NCBI GenBank assembly: GCA_030435675.1
Contig: CM059623.1
Span: 2,878,012 to 2,942,011, forward strand
From: Steinernema hermaphroditum
Lineage: Eukaryota; Nematoda; Chromadorea; Rhabditida; Steinernematidae
DNA: 64,000 bases
Direction of reading: 5' to 3'
Below, in pieces: positions 1 through 10,112 of the stretch. The notes under the pieces were generated by a model that saw only the letters and a list, made by a program, of their open reading frames with translations, made no database searches and had not been told where the DNA came from. Every line of letters starts with the position of its first letter. Positions within the stretch are counted from its first letter, which is position 1. The translations under genes were made by a program, and so were the position numbers.

Positions 1-291
1 GGCAACGGCTTCCGGTATGTTGGCTTCTAGCGCGTCGATGAGCTTCTTGTATTCAGGAATCTTCAACTGCTCCTCTCGGATTTCGTCCAAAGAAACTTGA
101 GGTGTTTCTTCTTCGTTGCCTTCGGGTTCGGCTTCATCGTCGATCTTCTGAGCTTCGGTGTCGGCGATGAGCAGCGCAACGAGATCTTCGTCACCGGCGT
201 TGGCTGCTGGATAGGAAGAATCAGTGCAGCTGAAGGCTTCACAACAGATGCTACAGTCGATGGATATCGCTGACGCAAAATGAACGGTTCT
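1..291 (-). CDS. Partial unknown gene, exon running off the left edge
   Basis: A minus-strand reading frame stays open from a TTTCAG acceptor (exon boundary at 291) to the window edge. It begins HFASAISIDCSICCEAFSC, has a cysteine cluster near its start, then turns strongly acidic (DEDLVALLIAD, DDEAEPEGNEEE) and ends in a charged helical stretch (REEQLKIPEYKKLIDALE). The coding signal is the long open frame, the acceptor and the skewed charged composition. I do not recognise the protein. The longest ATG-initiated frame on this strand (63-278) is a different frame and lacks this composition, so I consider it a shadow. Strand and acceptor are fairly secure; function is unknown. Confidence 0.5.
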
Positions 292-691
292 CTGAAATCA
301 CCAAATGATTAAGCTGGTCCGCCAATTTCCTCAAAAGTTTTTTGGTCTTTTGGATGTCCTTCTTAGTCAAGTGGTAATGTTATCAAGTAGCTGAACCACC
401 GTTCTTTCTGTCTCAGAAACCATCAATGGCGACTAGAGAGTCGTACTCCGACCGTCTACAACAGAACCGGGTCACCGCTGGACACCAGTAATCGAAATGG
501 CCACAGGACACTCAGGGTTTCTCAAAGAGTCCAGAAAAAATAAAAATAAACAGACGCTTGAGATCGTCTATAAATAAAATAATGAGCTGTGCTATACGAT
601 GGTTTAGGTCGGTTTAGCATTCATTGTGGCCAGAGAGTTTGTCCGGACTCGATGGGTTATTGGGCATCGAGTCCGGACCAGGGCTGTGCAA

Positions 692-772
692 GTCTCGAGT
701 CTCGAGTCTCGAGGTCTCGAGGCTTTTTTTTTGGTCTCGAGTCTCGAGAAATCCTCGAGACTGCTCGAGACT
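692..772. repeat. CTCGAG-rich low-complexity block
   Basis: Overlapping copies of GTCTCGAG, interrupted by a T run, fill this stretch; most of it is near-palindromic because CTCGAG is its own complement. A related pair of GAGTCCGGACT-like motifs lies just upstream (638-680) and again at 43320-43380. The whole 292-1192 interval shows no convincing gene apart from these repeats. Confidence 0.7.
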
Positions 773-978
773 TTTGGGTCCTAACAAGAAAGTCTGAAAT
801 CGTTTGAATGAGGACTGTTGTTGACTATTGTAGGGCTTTTTCACGCGCGTTTTGAGTTTTGCATGCACTCTCGACAGGATAACTTCCATTTTGATGTCAA
901 TCAATAAGACTTTATTAGCTAAGCGGAGATAGTGCACGAGCTCTTCGACAGAAAAGGAGGCGGGGTCAGAAACGGGGG

Positions 979-1190
979 CCTGGAGGCCTCAGACGGGCCT
1001 GCGATGGGCAAGAAAGGGCACAAAGGACAGAGCTGGGGCCTTCGACAGGAAAAGGAGACGGGGCTTTAGACGGGAAGACACAGGGGTTTAGACGGCAAAA
1101 GCAGGAGCCTGGAGGCCTCAGACGGGCCTGCGACTGGCAAAAAGGGTAGAGCTGGGGCCTTCGACGGAAGAACAGGCAGAGGTTGGGGCT
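979..1190. repeat. Two imperfect tandem units of about 129 bp, G-rich
   Basis: The motif CCTGGAGGCCTCAGACGGGC starts at 979 and again at 1108, each followed by similar purine-rich sequence containing GAGCTGGGGCCTTCGAC. The repeats lie directly downstream of the stop codon of the membrane-protein gene at 1193-1673, so they may be its 3' flank. Confidence 0.6.
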
Positions 1191-1192
1191 TC

Positions 1193-1673
1193 CTAGCAGT
1201 TTCCTTTCGCTCTGCAGGAAATGACCTGTTGGGCTGCATCGAGGATGGCAGCGGCTTTCTCGGCGTCGGCGACAGTCATCTTCTTGCTGTTGGCTTCTCG
1301 AACAGCGGGGAGTACGGCCTCGAGGCATGTAAGTTCATTTCCCAAGCAGATCTAAAAAATTCAAGCCTGTGATCTATATTGGAACTGCATGTGTTACCTG
1401 AGCTACGGTCATTGCTTCTGGTTTAGGGTTTGAAACGAGTAGCGCTTCGATTCTTTCTTTCAGTGGTCCAGTGTCGTCGCCTTCGAAGGCGATTCCGATG
1501 AGTAAACCTAGGAAATTTTTTACTGCGTTGTTACCTTGCGCCTTACCACCAAAGAACGAACTGAGGATGGTGCCAACCGCCGCCACAGCTTTCACGACTG
1601 TTGGGGCGAGTGCAACAGCACCCGCGGACAGCAGGCTCACTGACAAGGGGTCCACTCGTTTCGAACGGTTCAT
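1193..1673 (-). CDS. Small predicted membrane or secreted protein, two exons
   Basis: Exon 1 (1673-1398) starts at MNRSKRVDPLSVSLLSAG; exon 2 (1351-1193) joins in frame through a 46-nt intron (GTAACA...TTTTTAG) and ends ISCRAKGNC-stop. The product is about 144 residues. Residues 12-45 are hydrophobic (GAVALAPTVVKAVAAVGTIL, then SFFGG), compatible with a membrane segment or an atypical signal. The rest is helical and charged and carries two cysteine-bearing stretches (ICLGNELTC and a C-terminal CRAKGNC). The open frame continues upstream to an M at 1760, through a repetitive MAPRP/MAPRR stretch that looks like simple repeat, so I prefer the start at 1673. I do not recognise the family. The next gene is far away; the foldback repeat begins 125 bp upstream. 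Confidence 0.55.
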
Positions 1674-1797
1674 GCTGAAAGATTCTAGTGAGGAGAGTCT
1701 ACTGAGCGAATTACGTTTACATGGTTCCATTCTTCTCGGGGCCATGGGTCTCGGGGCCATTCTTCTCGCTTTTGAATGATTCTAGTGATGAGGGCTG

Positions 1798-3603
1798 ACA
1801 AGGGACTGTTCCCAAGTGATACGCGCAGATCGAGCTGATATTTGGCACGGTGGTAGAGGTGCATCTGAGAAGTGGAGCACACAAAAACTCGCGTGCCAAA
1901 AATGAAGCTATCCACCCTAAACAAGGCCCTAAAGTTACCAAAATTCACGACACTCAATACTAGTGGCATTGAATTGCAATGGCACGTTGTGCTCGTGTGG
2001 TCGAGGGGTAGTGCTCTGAGACGCCAGTCTACGGTCTCGGGTTCGAGCCCAACCAGGTTTTACTATGCTTCCATCTTCTTTCTTCTAACCATAACAGCAT
2101 ATTTTCACATCTCCTGGCGTTTACCAACACTGGTCTTTGGTTTGGAACCCTTTGCAGGAATCGGAATTGGTAACCCGAATTTCACCTTTGTCGTGGAGTT
2201 GATTTTCATTCTTTCGCGTTCCCCCCTCTCCCCTTATCGTTTAAGATGTCAGAACGACAGATCCTATTCGATTCTGGCCAATACAAACACTGTCGCAGCT
2301 TTGCTGCGAAGTTACGCATTTTTTTCTTTCTAATCCTTATACGCATCTTAAGTTCGGGGCATAAAGTGTGGTGAAAGCGCTGAACGCTACGCATACGCAT
2401 CTCTATCTCGGAGTCTTCTCTTACACCAGTTCGCAGAGCGAACGTACGCATTCTCCTCTCGTTGTGCAAACTTGTACGGACCTCCCGCTCGCTCGACGAT
2501 GGTTCCCGCTCGCGCACAAGAGCGCGCGTCTTCGTGTGATTGTTGTTATCTTGTTGTATCGCTGGTACGAAGATTTTATCGTGTTGCTTGGTTGTTATTT
2601 TATCGTGTTGATAAATTGTTGCCTTTTAGCTAGCTTTCTAGACCGCAACGCAACCTATCCCGGATTCGTCGAGTCGTGTACATAGTCGTCGTCGTATTCC
2701 GCGGTTATTTGGCCCTGTATCTCGCTGAGAACAGGAAGGACTTCGCTGCCAGAAGAGCACGTAAGTCGGTAGTCGCCTGGGACTACACAAATCGCCACAA
2801 GGGGCGATTTGCATCACACGCAGTGATCAAGGAGAAGGAAAAGGAAGAAGCGCGTCACGTACGCTACAGCGGCCTTCAAGGGCATTTCCCCGCGTGGCGC
2901 TTCCGATTGCTGCGGATCGGATCGGAAGTTAGAGGCGAGCACCGCCGTATCGCACTTCGCTTTTAAACACATATACGCGAAAATGCCTTCTAAAAGTCGC
3001 GTTTTATTGAATATAGCCAACTTTTCTGGCTCAGCGGCAACTGTTTATGTGGTCGAGCTGGATAGTCTCGTGGTTGCCGTTCTTGGGATCCGGGTTCGAC
3101 ACCCATCCCTGCCATTCTTCTTTGGTTTGATGTTCTGAGGTAATTAGCAAAAGAGAGGGGACCGTGAAAGAACGAAAAACAGCTTCACCACAAAAGTGAA
3201 ATCTGGGTTACCAGTTCGGATTCGTGCAAAGGGGTTTTTAGGCTACATTTGATGCAAAACAAGAAACGGTGTTGTTAAACACCAAGAAACATAATAATGT
3301 ACAGTTTCGGTGAAAAGAAGGAAAGTCGAAAAATAGAAGCTTCTCTGTGGGAATCGAACTCGAGACCGTAGACTGGCGTCTCAGAGCACTACCCCTCGAC
3401 CACACGAGCACAACGTGCCATTGCAATGGCAATGCCACTAGTATTGAGTGTCGTGAATTTTGGTAACTTCAGGGCCTTGTTTAGGGTTGATAGCTTCATT
3501 TTTGGCACGCGAGTTTTTGTGTGCTCCACTTCTCAGATGCACCTCTACCACCGTGCCAAATATCAGCTCGATCTGCGCGTATCACTTGGGAACAGTCCCT
3601 TGT
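1798..3603. mobile_element. 1.8 kb foldback element with about 440-bp inverted arms
   Basis: The segments 1798-2232 and 3148-3603 are inverted copies. The outer 255 bp are almost identical and the inner parts are diverged. Each arm contains a tRNA-like internal promoter: an A-box-like GTGGTCGAGGGGTAGTG followed by a B-box-like GGTTCGAGCCC (left arm 1990-2052; right arm the reverse, 3350-3425). The spacer (2233-3147) has no convincing gene but holds another tRNA-like pair of boxes. A diverged fragment of the outer arm recurs at 26110-26215. The arms could be two SINEs inserted head to head or a foldback DNA transposon; no target duplication was obvious. Confidence 0.7.
3049..3105 (+). other. 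tRNA-like A-box/B-box pair inside the foldback spacer
   Basis: GTGGTCGAGCTGG (A-box-like) and GGTTCGACACC (B-box-like) are spaced about 43 bp apart, as in a polymerase III type 2 promoter. No complete cloverleaf can be folded, so this is most likely a SINE-type or pseudo-tRNA sequence. Confidence 0.4.
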
Positions 3604-4280
3604 GAGTGGGAGATTTACGTGATCTTGGATTGAGTGAGTTCCTTCGCATTCACCCTGAAGGATGTCGAATCCGGCGTCATTATCAGGAAAAGAAGGATTA
3701 CCACAGTAGACAGACGATTGGCCATCTGAAGAGGGGAAGAGCTGTACAATGAAAAAAATGAATAAAAAAAGAAGAGGAAAAATCTGATATCAGTGTGGCG
3801 TGCATTGCGTTTATATACAGCCTCTTATCGGGGAGGCGTCGGATAGCCCAGCGGAGGCGAGCTGCACACATAAATGATCGATCTCTCAAGGCGACATCGA
3901 TGAGCATGAACAACGACCTTAATTAAATTACCCCTTAATTTTGGTGCACACATACATGTTTTTTAGAAACGCAAATCGAGCACGTCATTGAAGAAACGGT
4001 TCTTTTTTCGGTTTTCAGATGGCTATTGTCATGATGGCTAATGTCGTATATTTATTATTGACATTTTACTATGCAGTTGCACATTCTGTGCCACAGGTCA
4101 GTGAACGCATTACATTTGTATGGGATCAGTGTATTCATTCTTAGGAGAGGAATAAAGTATTCATTAATGAATTCACAGGACCTGATCCTGCACGTCTTCG
4201 TCAAGTGCCCTTTTTCATTGAGCGGATTTTTGACGGTTTTGTCCGGGCGCAGGTGGAAGTGTAGCGCTACCATCTCAACT
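3604..4280. other. No gene seen
   Basis: This interval holds only short open frames without composition or splice support. It is AT-rich and has a few short hairpins. Confidence 0.5.
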
Positions 4281-4284
4281 GTCT

Positions 4285-4445
4285 GTGTGGCTCATTGCGA
4301 ACGTTCTCCGTTTGTAAGCGGGCGGTGCTGGGTTCGGTTCCCCTCGGGGTCCTTATTTTGTGTGGGTGTTTTCCCCGTGCTCACGGAAAAACACACACAT
4401 ACACACAGACCAACGGACCCGTCGGTTCTCCATTTATATATAGGG
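4285..4445 (+). repeat. tRNA-Thr(TGT)-derived SINE-like unit
   Basis: The head reads like a degenerate tRNA: GTGTGGCTCATTGCGAACG (A-box region), an anticodon arm CCGTTTGTAAGCGG whose loop gives anticodon TGT, then a B-box GGGTTCGGTTCCCC. It is followed by an unrelated body with a CA-rich microsatellite and AT-rich tail, the usual layout of a tRNA-derived SINE. I saw only one copy of this type in the window. Confidence 0.5.
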
Positions 4446-4984
4446 GATTTGTGTCAGGGGTTAAAAAGCGATAAAACAACTGACCTGGTGTTGAAGATAG
4501 AGCTCATCGAAGGTGATCGACGTGAATTGAAGAAAAGGTTTAATTACTGCAAACAGAGAAATTAATTGTTCGAAAAGGCGAATGAAGTTGACGCGCTCAA
4601 GTAAAGACGCATTGACGTTGATTAGGACTCTTTCGGATGTAGCGGATGTCTTCTCTCCTTCGACCTCATGATCTTCACTAGCATAAGCTGACAGAGGACA
4701 TTTTGAGAATGGCAGATTTTTTGTTCGGTCGTCAGTTCAGCATATCACCGTACTGAAGAGATCGTGCTATGACCAGGTCACATTCGAATAGTACCGAATT
4801 CCGTTTCTCTTATTCCAGCACATTTAATCAGAGGCAATGCGCAAAATTGCATTGCACTGAAAATGTCATATTTAGGCGAAATTCTCCAATCAAGGTCAGC
4901 ATTCCAAATGGTTTCGCCGTAAGTCGAGCGTTCTCTACAATTTCTGGTAAGTCGCGTCTGGCAGCATTAGTATGGTTGACTCTT

Positions 4985-5292
4985 ATAGCACACACACAGC
5001 GATATCGGCGTCTACCTCAACGGAGTCCTATCGCCGCTTACCTGACCTACCTGGTACGGGTCAACTGGTCCTGGGCCGTACCACCGGTCACCCCAAGGCG
5101 CAGTATTTCCAGGACGCTTCTGATGCTTTACTGCCCGGGGGAGCCTGCACGGCAGGGCTTATCTCACCGAAGCCGTCCGTTTTGCTCCTGTCTTGAACAT
5201 CGACAACGCCAACGTGCAACTCTGCCAGTCGAAACTGGGCATCTCCGATTGGTTGAACGGTCTCGACGGTGTCTGGTCTCATTTCGAAACAC
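4985..5292 (+). pseudogene. Unidentified coding remnant
   Basis: Two overlapping frames look protein-coding. One reads RLPDLPGTGQLVLGRTTGHP and on; the other continues as RAYLTEAVRFAPVLNIDNAN and ends WSHFET at a good donor (GTAAG at 5293). The composition of both is gene-like, and the switch between them suggests a frameshift or a missed intron. I cannot name a family. It may be the 5' part of the broken gene continuing at 6024-6452 and 9429-9794. Confidence 0.35.
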
Positions 5293-5379
5293 GTAAGACA
5301 CGCCCCCGAAGAGAATAGATAGCACAGTGAGGGTCAGTATGAACCAATCGATGACAATAATTGGCTTCACGCTATTCAC

Positions 5380-5899
5380 ATGTTACTATATGTTCGTCAA
5401 GTACATCAAGAACAACTCACCAATTTGCAAAAAGCGAAATATGCTTTTGTAAATGGGGACTATTTACTGGCCGAACGGGTTCCTTTCCAATATTACGGAC
5501 CAGAACAACCAGAAATCATCGCCATTCCACGATCCGACGGTGCTCACTGGACATTATTTATCATTAACACACAAACTGGTCGGGAACACCCGATCACGAT
5601 GTGCTTTTGAATCATGCGAACAGTTCGCAGACAAAGTATCTGGACTTGTTATGAGAACGCACCCAGAAGATCAAGGGTATAACAAGACTCTCCAGGAGAA
5701 AACAAAAATCAAAATCTTTTTTAATGGATTGTGTCCTAAAACTCGGACACACTTGAAACGTCTGCCTAAACCGGATACCTTAAAAGCTGTCATTGACCTA
5801 GCTGTAAAAGAAGAGAAACTTCAGAAACAACTTGATGAAGACTGTACTAAAGCAGACATAGAGGACTTGGTTAATTCAAAAGCGACAACAGACAATTAA
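5380..5899 (+). pseudogene. LTR-retrotransposon gag-like remnant
   Basis: An open frame ending at 5899 contains ESCEQFADKVSGLVMRTHPE, then FFNGLCPKTRTHLKRLPKPD and a helical VIDLAVKEEKLQKQL segment. From established family patterns this resembles the C-terminal capsid part of Ty3/BEL-type Gag proteins. The preceding stretch reads best in another frame (AERVPFQYYGPEQPEIIAIP, then SDGAHWTLFIINTQTG), implying a frameshift near 5580. No protease, reverse transcriptase or LTRs are visible next to it, so it is a fragment. Confidence 0.4.
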
Positions 5900-6023
5900 T
5901 CAGTACGGAAAGGAATTAAGTTTCGAAAAGTGTTTATTTAATTATGAATGCTGCTAATAAAGCCTGGTTGATATCACCGAGTATTTTGAGTACATCAGGT
6001 ACCTTAGGGCTTCCTCTCTTCAG

Positions 6024-6452
6024 TAGCCTCCGGATGGGTGAACTCGAGTCGAGCAACCGTTACAAGGTTACAACATTACGCTGCTCTCGCTCCGATCATC
6101 GTGAAGACAGTTGCCGGAGTGGACGCGGCAGGTAAGAGACAATTTTTAAAGAGACCTTAAAACTTTCCTAGGGTTGATCACTCCCACCGGCCCAACTTCA
6201 TAACTTAAAAGTGGCGCTAAAGGGAAACTACGAAGCACTGAACATAAGCTTAGCTTATTTCGGTCAGCCTCGCATCAAACTACCAATACAACGGCCAAGG
6301 ATCTTTTCTCGAGCAATCTACCAAGCAAAACCTGCAAGAAAGTTGCGATACACTTATATCTCAAATCTCGAAACGAGCACCTTGACACGTTCATCGAACT
6401 GTTCTTGCAGCGAAATCAAGAACATCGTCTCTCAGGCCTTATCGATTACATA
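6024..6452 (+). pseudogene. Left part of an unidentified gene split by the 2.98 kb insertion
   Basis: An exon-like segment (6024-6131, acceptor CTCTTCAG, donor GTAAG) encodes TRLQHYAALAPIIVKTVAGV. The following stretch has two open frames. One encodes KVAIHLYLKSRNEHLDTFIE and then LFLQRNQEHRLSGLIDYI, and stops being sensible exactly at the direct repeat ATCGATTACATA (6441-6452). The protein resumes at 9429 as VPTHIEDLAWNLF in the same frame if the insertion is removed. The helical, leucine-rich composition is reminiscent of helical-repeat proteins, but I cannot assign a family. Confidence 0.4.
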
Positions 6453-6471
6453 TTATATCGATCTAAAGCCT

Positions 6472-6557
6472 TGTTCATTCTCCCTCCGACGCGACGCGAC
6501 GCGACGTGAGCCGACGTCGGCCGACGTCGCGTCGCGTCGCGTCGGAGGGAGAATGAA
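6472..6557. repeat. Near-perfect GC-rich palindrome of (CGTCG) units
   Basis: GTTCATTCTCCCTCCGACG is followed by GCGAC repeats, a short centre, GTCGC repeats and the exact inverse CGTCGGAGGGAGAATGAAC. Related arrays occur at 6558-6600 and 9264-9403, the last ending in the same GGAGGGAGAATGAAC. These form the ends of the insertion. Confidence 0.8.
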
Positions 6558-8991
6558 CACGTCGCGTCGGCCGACCGTCGGCCGACTGTCGGCCGACGCG
6601 ATTTTGCCTTATGGCCCAAAATATCAAATCGACCACTTGTTGTCGGCCGACGCCTTTTGCGAGGTCTCCATTTTTTCTGATTCTTTCGATGTCTACGGGT
6701 TTCCCAAGATGCACAAACACCTATTTTCAACCCGAAGCGAATTTTGAGCTTGGCGACGGTGGTCATCGGTGAGGTTATGACCATGTCTAGTGAATGTCGT
6801 ATGTTCAAGTGGATTTGGTCCCTGTTTTGTCGCGTTTGTCAATTGTGACTTGCTCTAGGAAGGTTCTCAGGTTCGGTCGGGCCAAAATTTGGAAATGTCG
6901 TATGTTCGTACCAATTGGAGGAGACCTTGGAATGTTCATTTTAGAACTTTTTAGAGATACGACTAAAGTTTCGTAAATGTCGTAGGTTCGACCCACTGAC
7001 AAGAGGTCATAATTTGGAAAATTCGCATGTTCGGCAAAGCTGGGAATCACCACAATAGGATGATTTATACCAATTTAATCGATCATCGGTGGGCTACACC
7101 TGGTCCCACCACGAAAACCCAAACACTTTGCAGTTGTACACTGTCAAACCTTCTTGAGTGGGCTGAAGGAAAGAGTGGTTACACCTTGTAACTGTATCAT
7201 TTACGTCGCCACCAGGCTGCGAACGACGCTAGATCGTCATTATAGAGACCCGGTCATGGATAAAAAAAGTTTTTTAAAACTTCTGAATATTTGTATACCC
7301 CTGTTTTCGGGGTCGTCTACCTCGCAACGGTCGCAACCTGATTATGGGAAAGTTCCGCGGATGGGTAAATTCCGCGGACTTTCAAAATATTCGTTCGGTT
7401 ATTATAGCTCATGTTAGCCTAAATTTCTTGCCGAAATTTTGTAGGATGCATCAGGTTATACACTGTGGGATATCCAAATGAATACAGAACTCCATAATTT
7501 GGAATCTAGGTCAGAAGTACTAGGATATCAGCGAAGCTGTTAAGACAACAGGGCTCGCCCTTCAGGCTCGCGTTAAATCAACAGGAATAGTCCTAAGCCG
7601 GAGCCTAAGCCAAGCCTAAATGTTAGGCCCGTTCCAGAAAATGAATACAGAGCTCGCCTGCGGCTCGCTCGCAGCCTAAATTTGTAGACATGGTCCTACG
7701 TTCGTTTTGAGCGAGTTTGGAATCTACCGAGTCCGCGGAATTTTCCACCCGCGGAATTTACCACCCGTGGAATTTTCGCGATACCTCGCAACCTCTAAAA
7801 GAAGGGAATCAAAGGTTTTCGGAACAAATGGCGAACTCTCCCTTGCTCTGGAAGGCAAAGTTTGCACGACGTTTTTTTTTGTCTATTTTGGCTGTTTCTT
7901 GGAAACTAGGATTTTTGGAAAACTGACTTCACCACCGTGCTCAGCGACCTCAAAAACAGGGGTACACAAATTGTAAAGCATGCAAACATGTTGTGTTCAG
8001 ATTTCTAGGCGCATGTCACTGAAGTTCCAGCAAGCGAAGCGAGCCCTCCTCTTTCCTTATGTCCTAGACCTAGGCCTGGATTAGGAATATGCCGAGATAT
8101 TTAAGTTCAAGATGAAGAATTTAATACGAGAAGATAAACTCGAAATCATGGATATAAACCTAAAGGCCGGATCATACTTGTGAGACACAGGCTCTGTTTT
8201 TTTTTACATTTTTGTTTGCGATTTTTAAGTTTAATCATATCCTGCTGAAATGCAGGTCGTGCACAGATCGTTTGAGAAAGTCGCATACATGACTCCTGCG
8301 TGCAGTTGCAATTTCAACAAGCTACAGAAATGCTCAAAAATCGGAAGCACAAATTTGAGACACAGCCTGCGTCTGACAAGACTGGCCCGACTTTGAAACA
8401 CAGTAATATCGGACTGACCGTACATTTATACGTTGCTTTAAAAATGTATTGGTGTCCTAGATGGTGGCGCAAAAGTCAGTGGCGCAAATGTCGGTGGCGC
8501 AAATGTCCTAGTACCATTTTCAGAAGTTTAAAAAAAGTTTCTTATCCATGACCGGGTCCCTTTAAATGCAGCATGAAGAGCATAAACAGCCAGAGTTGTC
8601 CGGGTACCCGACCCGAACCCGAAACGTTCGGGTACCCGACCCGAAAACCCGAACCCGCCAACTCTGTAAACAGCCCAGAGTAGCGAGGTCAGGCAAACCG
8701 CTGTGTAACCCCAAGCTGTCTAACTGGCTCTTTTTTTTGGCTTTTTTTTCTGTCCCTGGTGCCTTCAGTCTTTTATCTATCATCAACAAGTCTATGCATC
8801 GAATCTCGCCGCTTTCAAAGGTGGGCGCTTTCCAGAGCGCGTTTTGTTCAAGCCGGGATTAAAATTGCTCACCTTATCTCTAGAAACTTTGCTTGTTGCG
8901 CCAGTGCTCCCAATATTAGAAACGATCATCGAAACAATGAAATGGTACAGGGTGGCCTAAGGGCATCCGGCGCGCGCCCCTGATACGGCGC

Positions 8992-9100
8992 CCCTGAAAT
9001 ATCAATAACTACGGTAGCTCATTATTTTTCTTTTTTAAAATCCCCTTTGAAAGAAAAAAAAGAAAAATAACGAAGTACCGTAATTATTGATCTTTCAGGG
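8992..9100. mobile_element. 109-bp MITE with inverted repeats
   Basis: CCCTGAAATATCAATAACTA opens the element and the inverse TAATTATTGATCTTTCAGGG closes it, with an A/T-rich, also inverted, middle. It is short and hairpin-forming with no coding capacity. Confidence 0.65.
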
Positions 9101-9428
9101 CAATAGTGCCGTGACCAGTGAGAGGGCATACGATTCTCTCTCGTCGACTGCTACCGCTCCCCGCGAACGGTCGGAATTTTCCCTAGTATATGTTGCGGCC
9201 GGAGCTCGCCGCCAATCCGGCTTGGCGCGTCGCCCGACGGTCGGCTCACGAGAGTGAACAGGTGTTCATACTCCCTCCGACGTCACGTCGCGTCGTGTCG
9301 CATCGCGTCGCGTCGGATCGGGTCGGAGGCAGAGTGAACACCCGTTCATACTCGTGAGCCGACCGTCGCGTCGTGTCGCGTCGCGTCGGAGGGAGAATGA
9401 ACAAAGCTTAAGCCTAATCGATTACATA

Positions 9429-9794
9429 GTTCCCACACACATCGAAGATTTGGCCTGGAATCTATTCATGAATGACAAGATGGAAGCACTTCGTATATCT
9501 GAAAACCATAATCTGACCCCCTCCGAATTGAAAGACGCGATTGATTTTTGTCTTAATAGAGGCCAATCCCGAACATATTTATTGCGCTACAGCACTGTGG
9601 AAGTGGACCAAATGAAACAGTATCTTGCAGATATTGGCGCACCGCGGGTTTCGTCTGCAACAGGCCGTTGTTACGAGATAGTTCGCGGGATCAAAAGTGT
9701 TAAGGTGCACTTCAGTCGTGGCACAGACCTGCCCGCCCTAGTTTCATTGTTATATTCAAGCGAGCGTGGACAAACGGTAGGAATCGTGATTTAA
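9429..9794 (+). CDS. 3' part of the split unidentified gene
   Basis: The frame continues the upstream remnant as VPTHIEDLAWNLFMNDKMEA, then ISENHNLTPSELKDAIDFCL, later GAPRVSSATGRCYEIVRGIK, and ends VGIVI-stop. It is followed 20 nt later by AATAAA (9815-9820), so this is a genuine 3' end. Amino-acid composition is that of a soluble helical protein. No family was recognised. Whether the allele is functional depends on the insertion described at 6453-9428. Confidence 0.45.
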   Translation, partial: VPTHIEDLAWNLFMNDKMEALRISENHNLTPSELKDAIDFCLNRGQSRTYLLRYSTVEVDQMKQYLADIGAPRVSSATGRCYEIVRGIKSVKVHFSRGTDLPALVSLLYSSERGQTVGIVI

Positions 9795-9820
9795 TTGTAC
9801 CACCTAAGTGAAGAAATAAA

Positions 9821-10112
9821 TGACGATTCTCCTCTTGTTCGATAGAATCGCTGCTTCATGTCGGAAATACAGTACCGCGGTGTGGCGACGTTTGGGTCCC
9901 GGAACGAATAGCTTGTAGTCGCCCTTAGGGTTCTGTGTCCATTTCGAAATCGTGTTTTCGTCGTTTGAATTGCCGCCTTTGTGAGTGGAAATGTGCGCGA
10001 GGGGAGAGGAGCAGCTGTGACAGTGTGTCTTTTTTTTCGCCAAATTTTGTGACGCGTCCCGTGAAGCCTGGTATTGCAAAAAATTCATGTTTTTGTTGTT
10101 TCAGTATTCAAG
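9821..10112. promoter_or_regulatory. Upstream region of CCT3 with a spliced-leader-type acceptor
   Basis: GTTGTTTCAG ends at 10104, eight bases before the CCT3 ATG, and looks like a trans-splice acceptor. The rest of the interval shows no gene. Confidence 0.5.

Larger units (their letters stand above)
6453..9428. mobile_element. 2.98 kb insertion flanked by a 12-bp direct repeat
   Basis: ATCGATTACATA occurs at 6441-6452 and again at 9417-9428; collapsing the two restores a continuous reading frame across the junction. Both ends carry an inverted terminal sequence related to AAGCCTTGTTCATTCTCC, followed by GC-rich (CGTCG)n arrays. Inside are a small MITE (8992-9100), Tc-unlike repeats around 7300-7390 and 7730-7790 with CCGCGGAA motifs, and a GGGTACCCGACCCGAA tract near 8595-8660. 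A shorter copy of that tract occurs near 17432-17460. I found no transposase, so it is probably a composite of non-autonomous elements. Confidence 0.6.

Noticed and set aside
2368..2966. Open frames within the foldback spacer
   Set aside because: Composition is cysteine/leucine/arginine-rich and random-like, with no splice or start context; no transposase motifs.
4071..4565. 164-codon open frame across the SINE-like unit
   Set aside because: It runs through the tRNA-derived head and a CA microsatellite, so it is a chance frame.
8562..8862. Arginine/threonine-rich frames over the GGGTACCCGACCCGAA tract
   Set aside because: The peptide pattern follows the DNA repeat and lacks any start or splice support.
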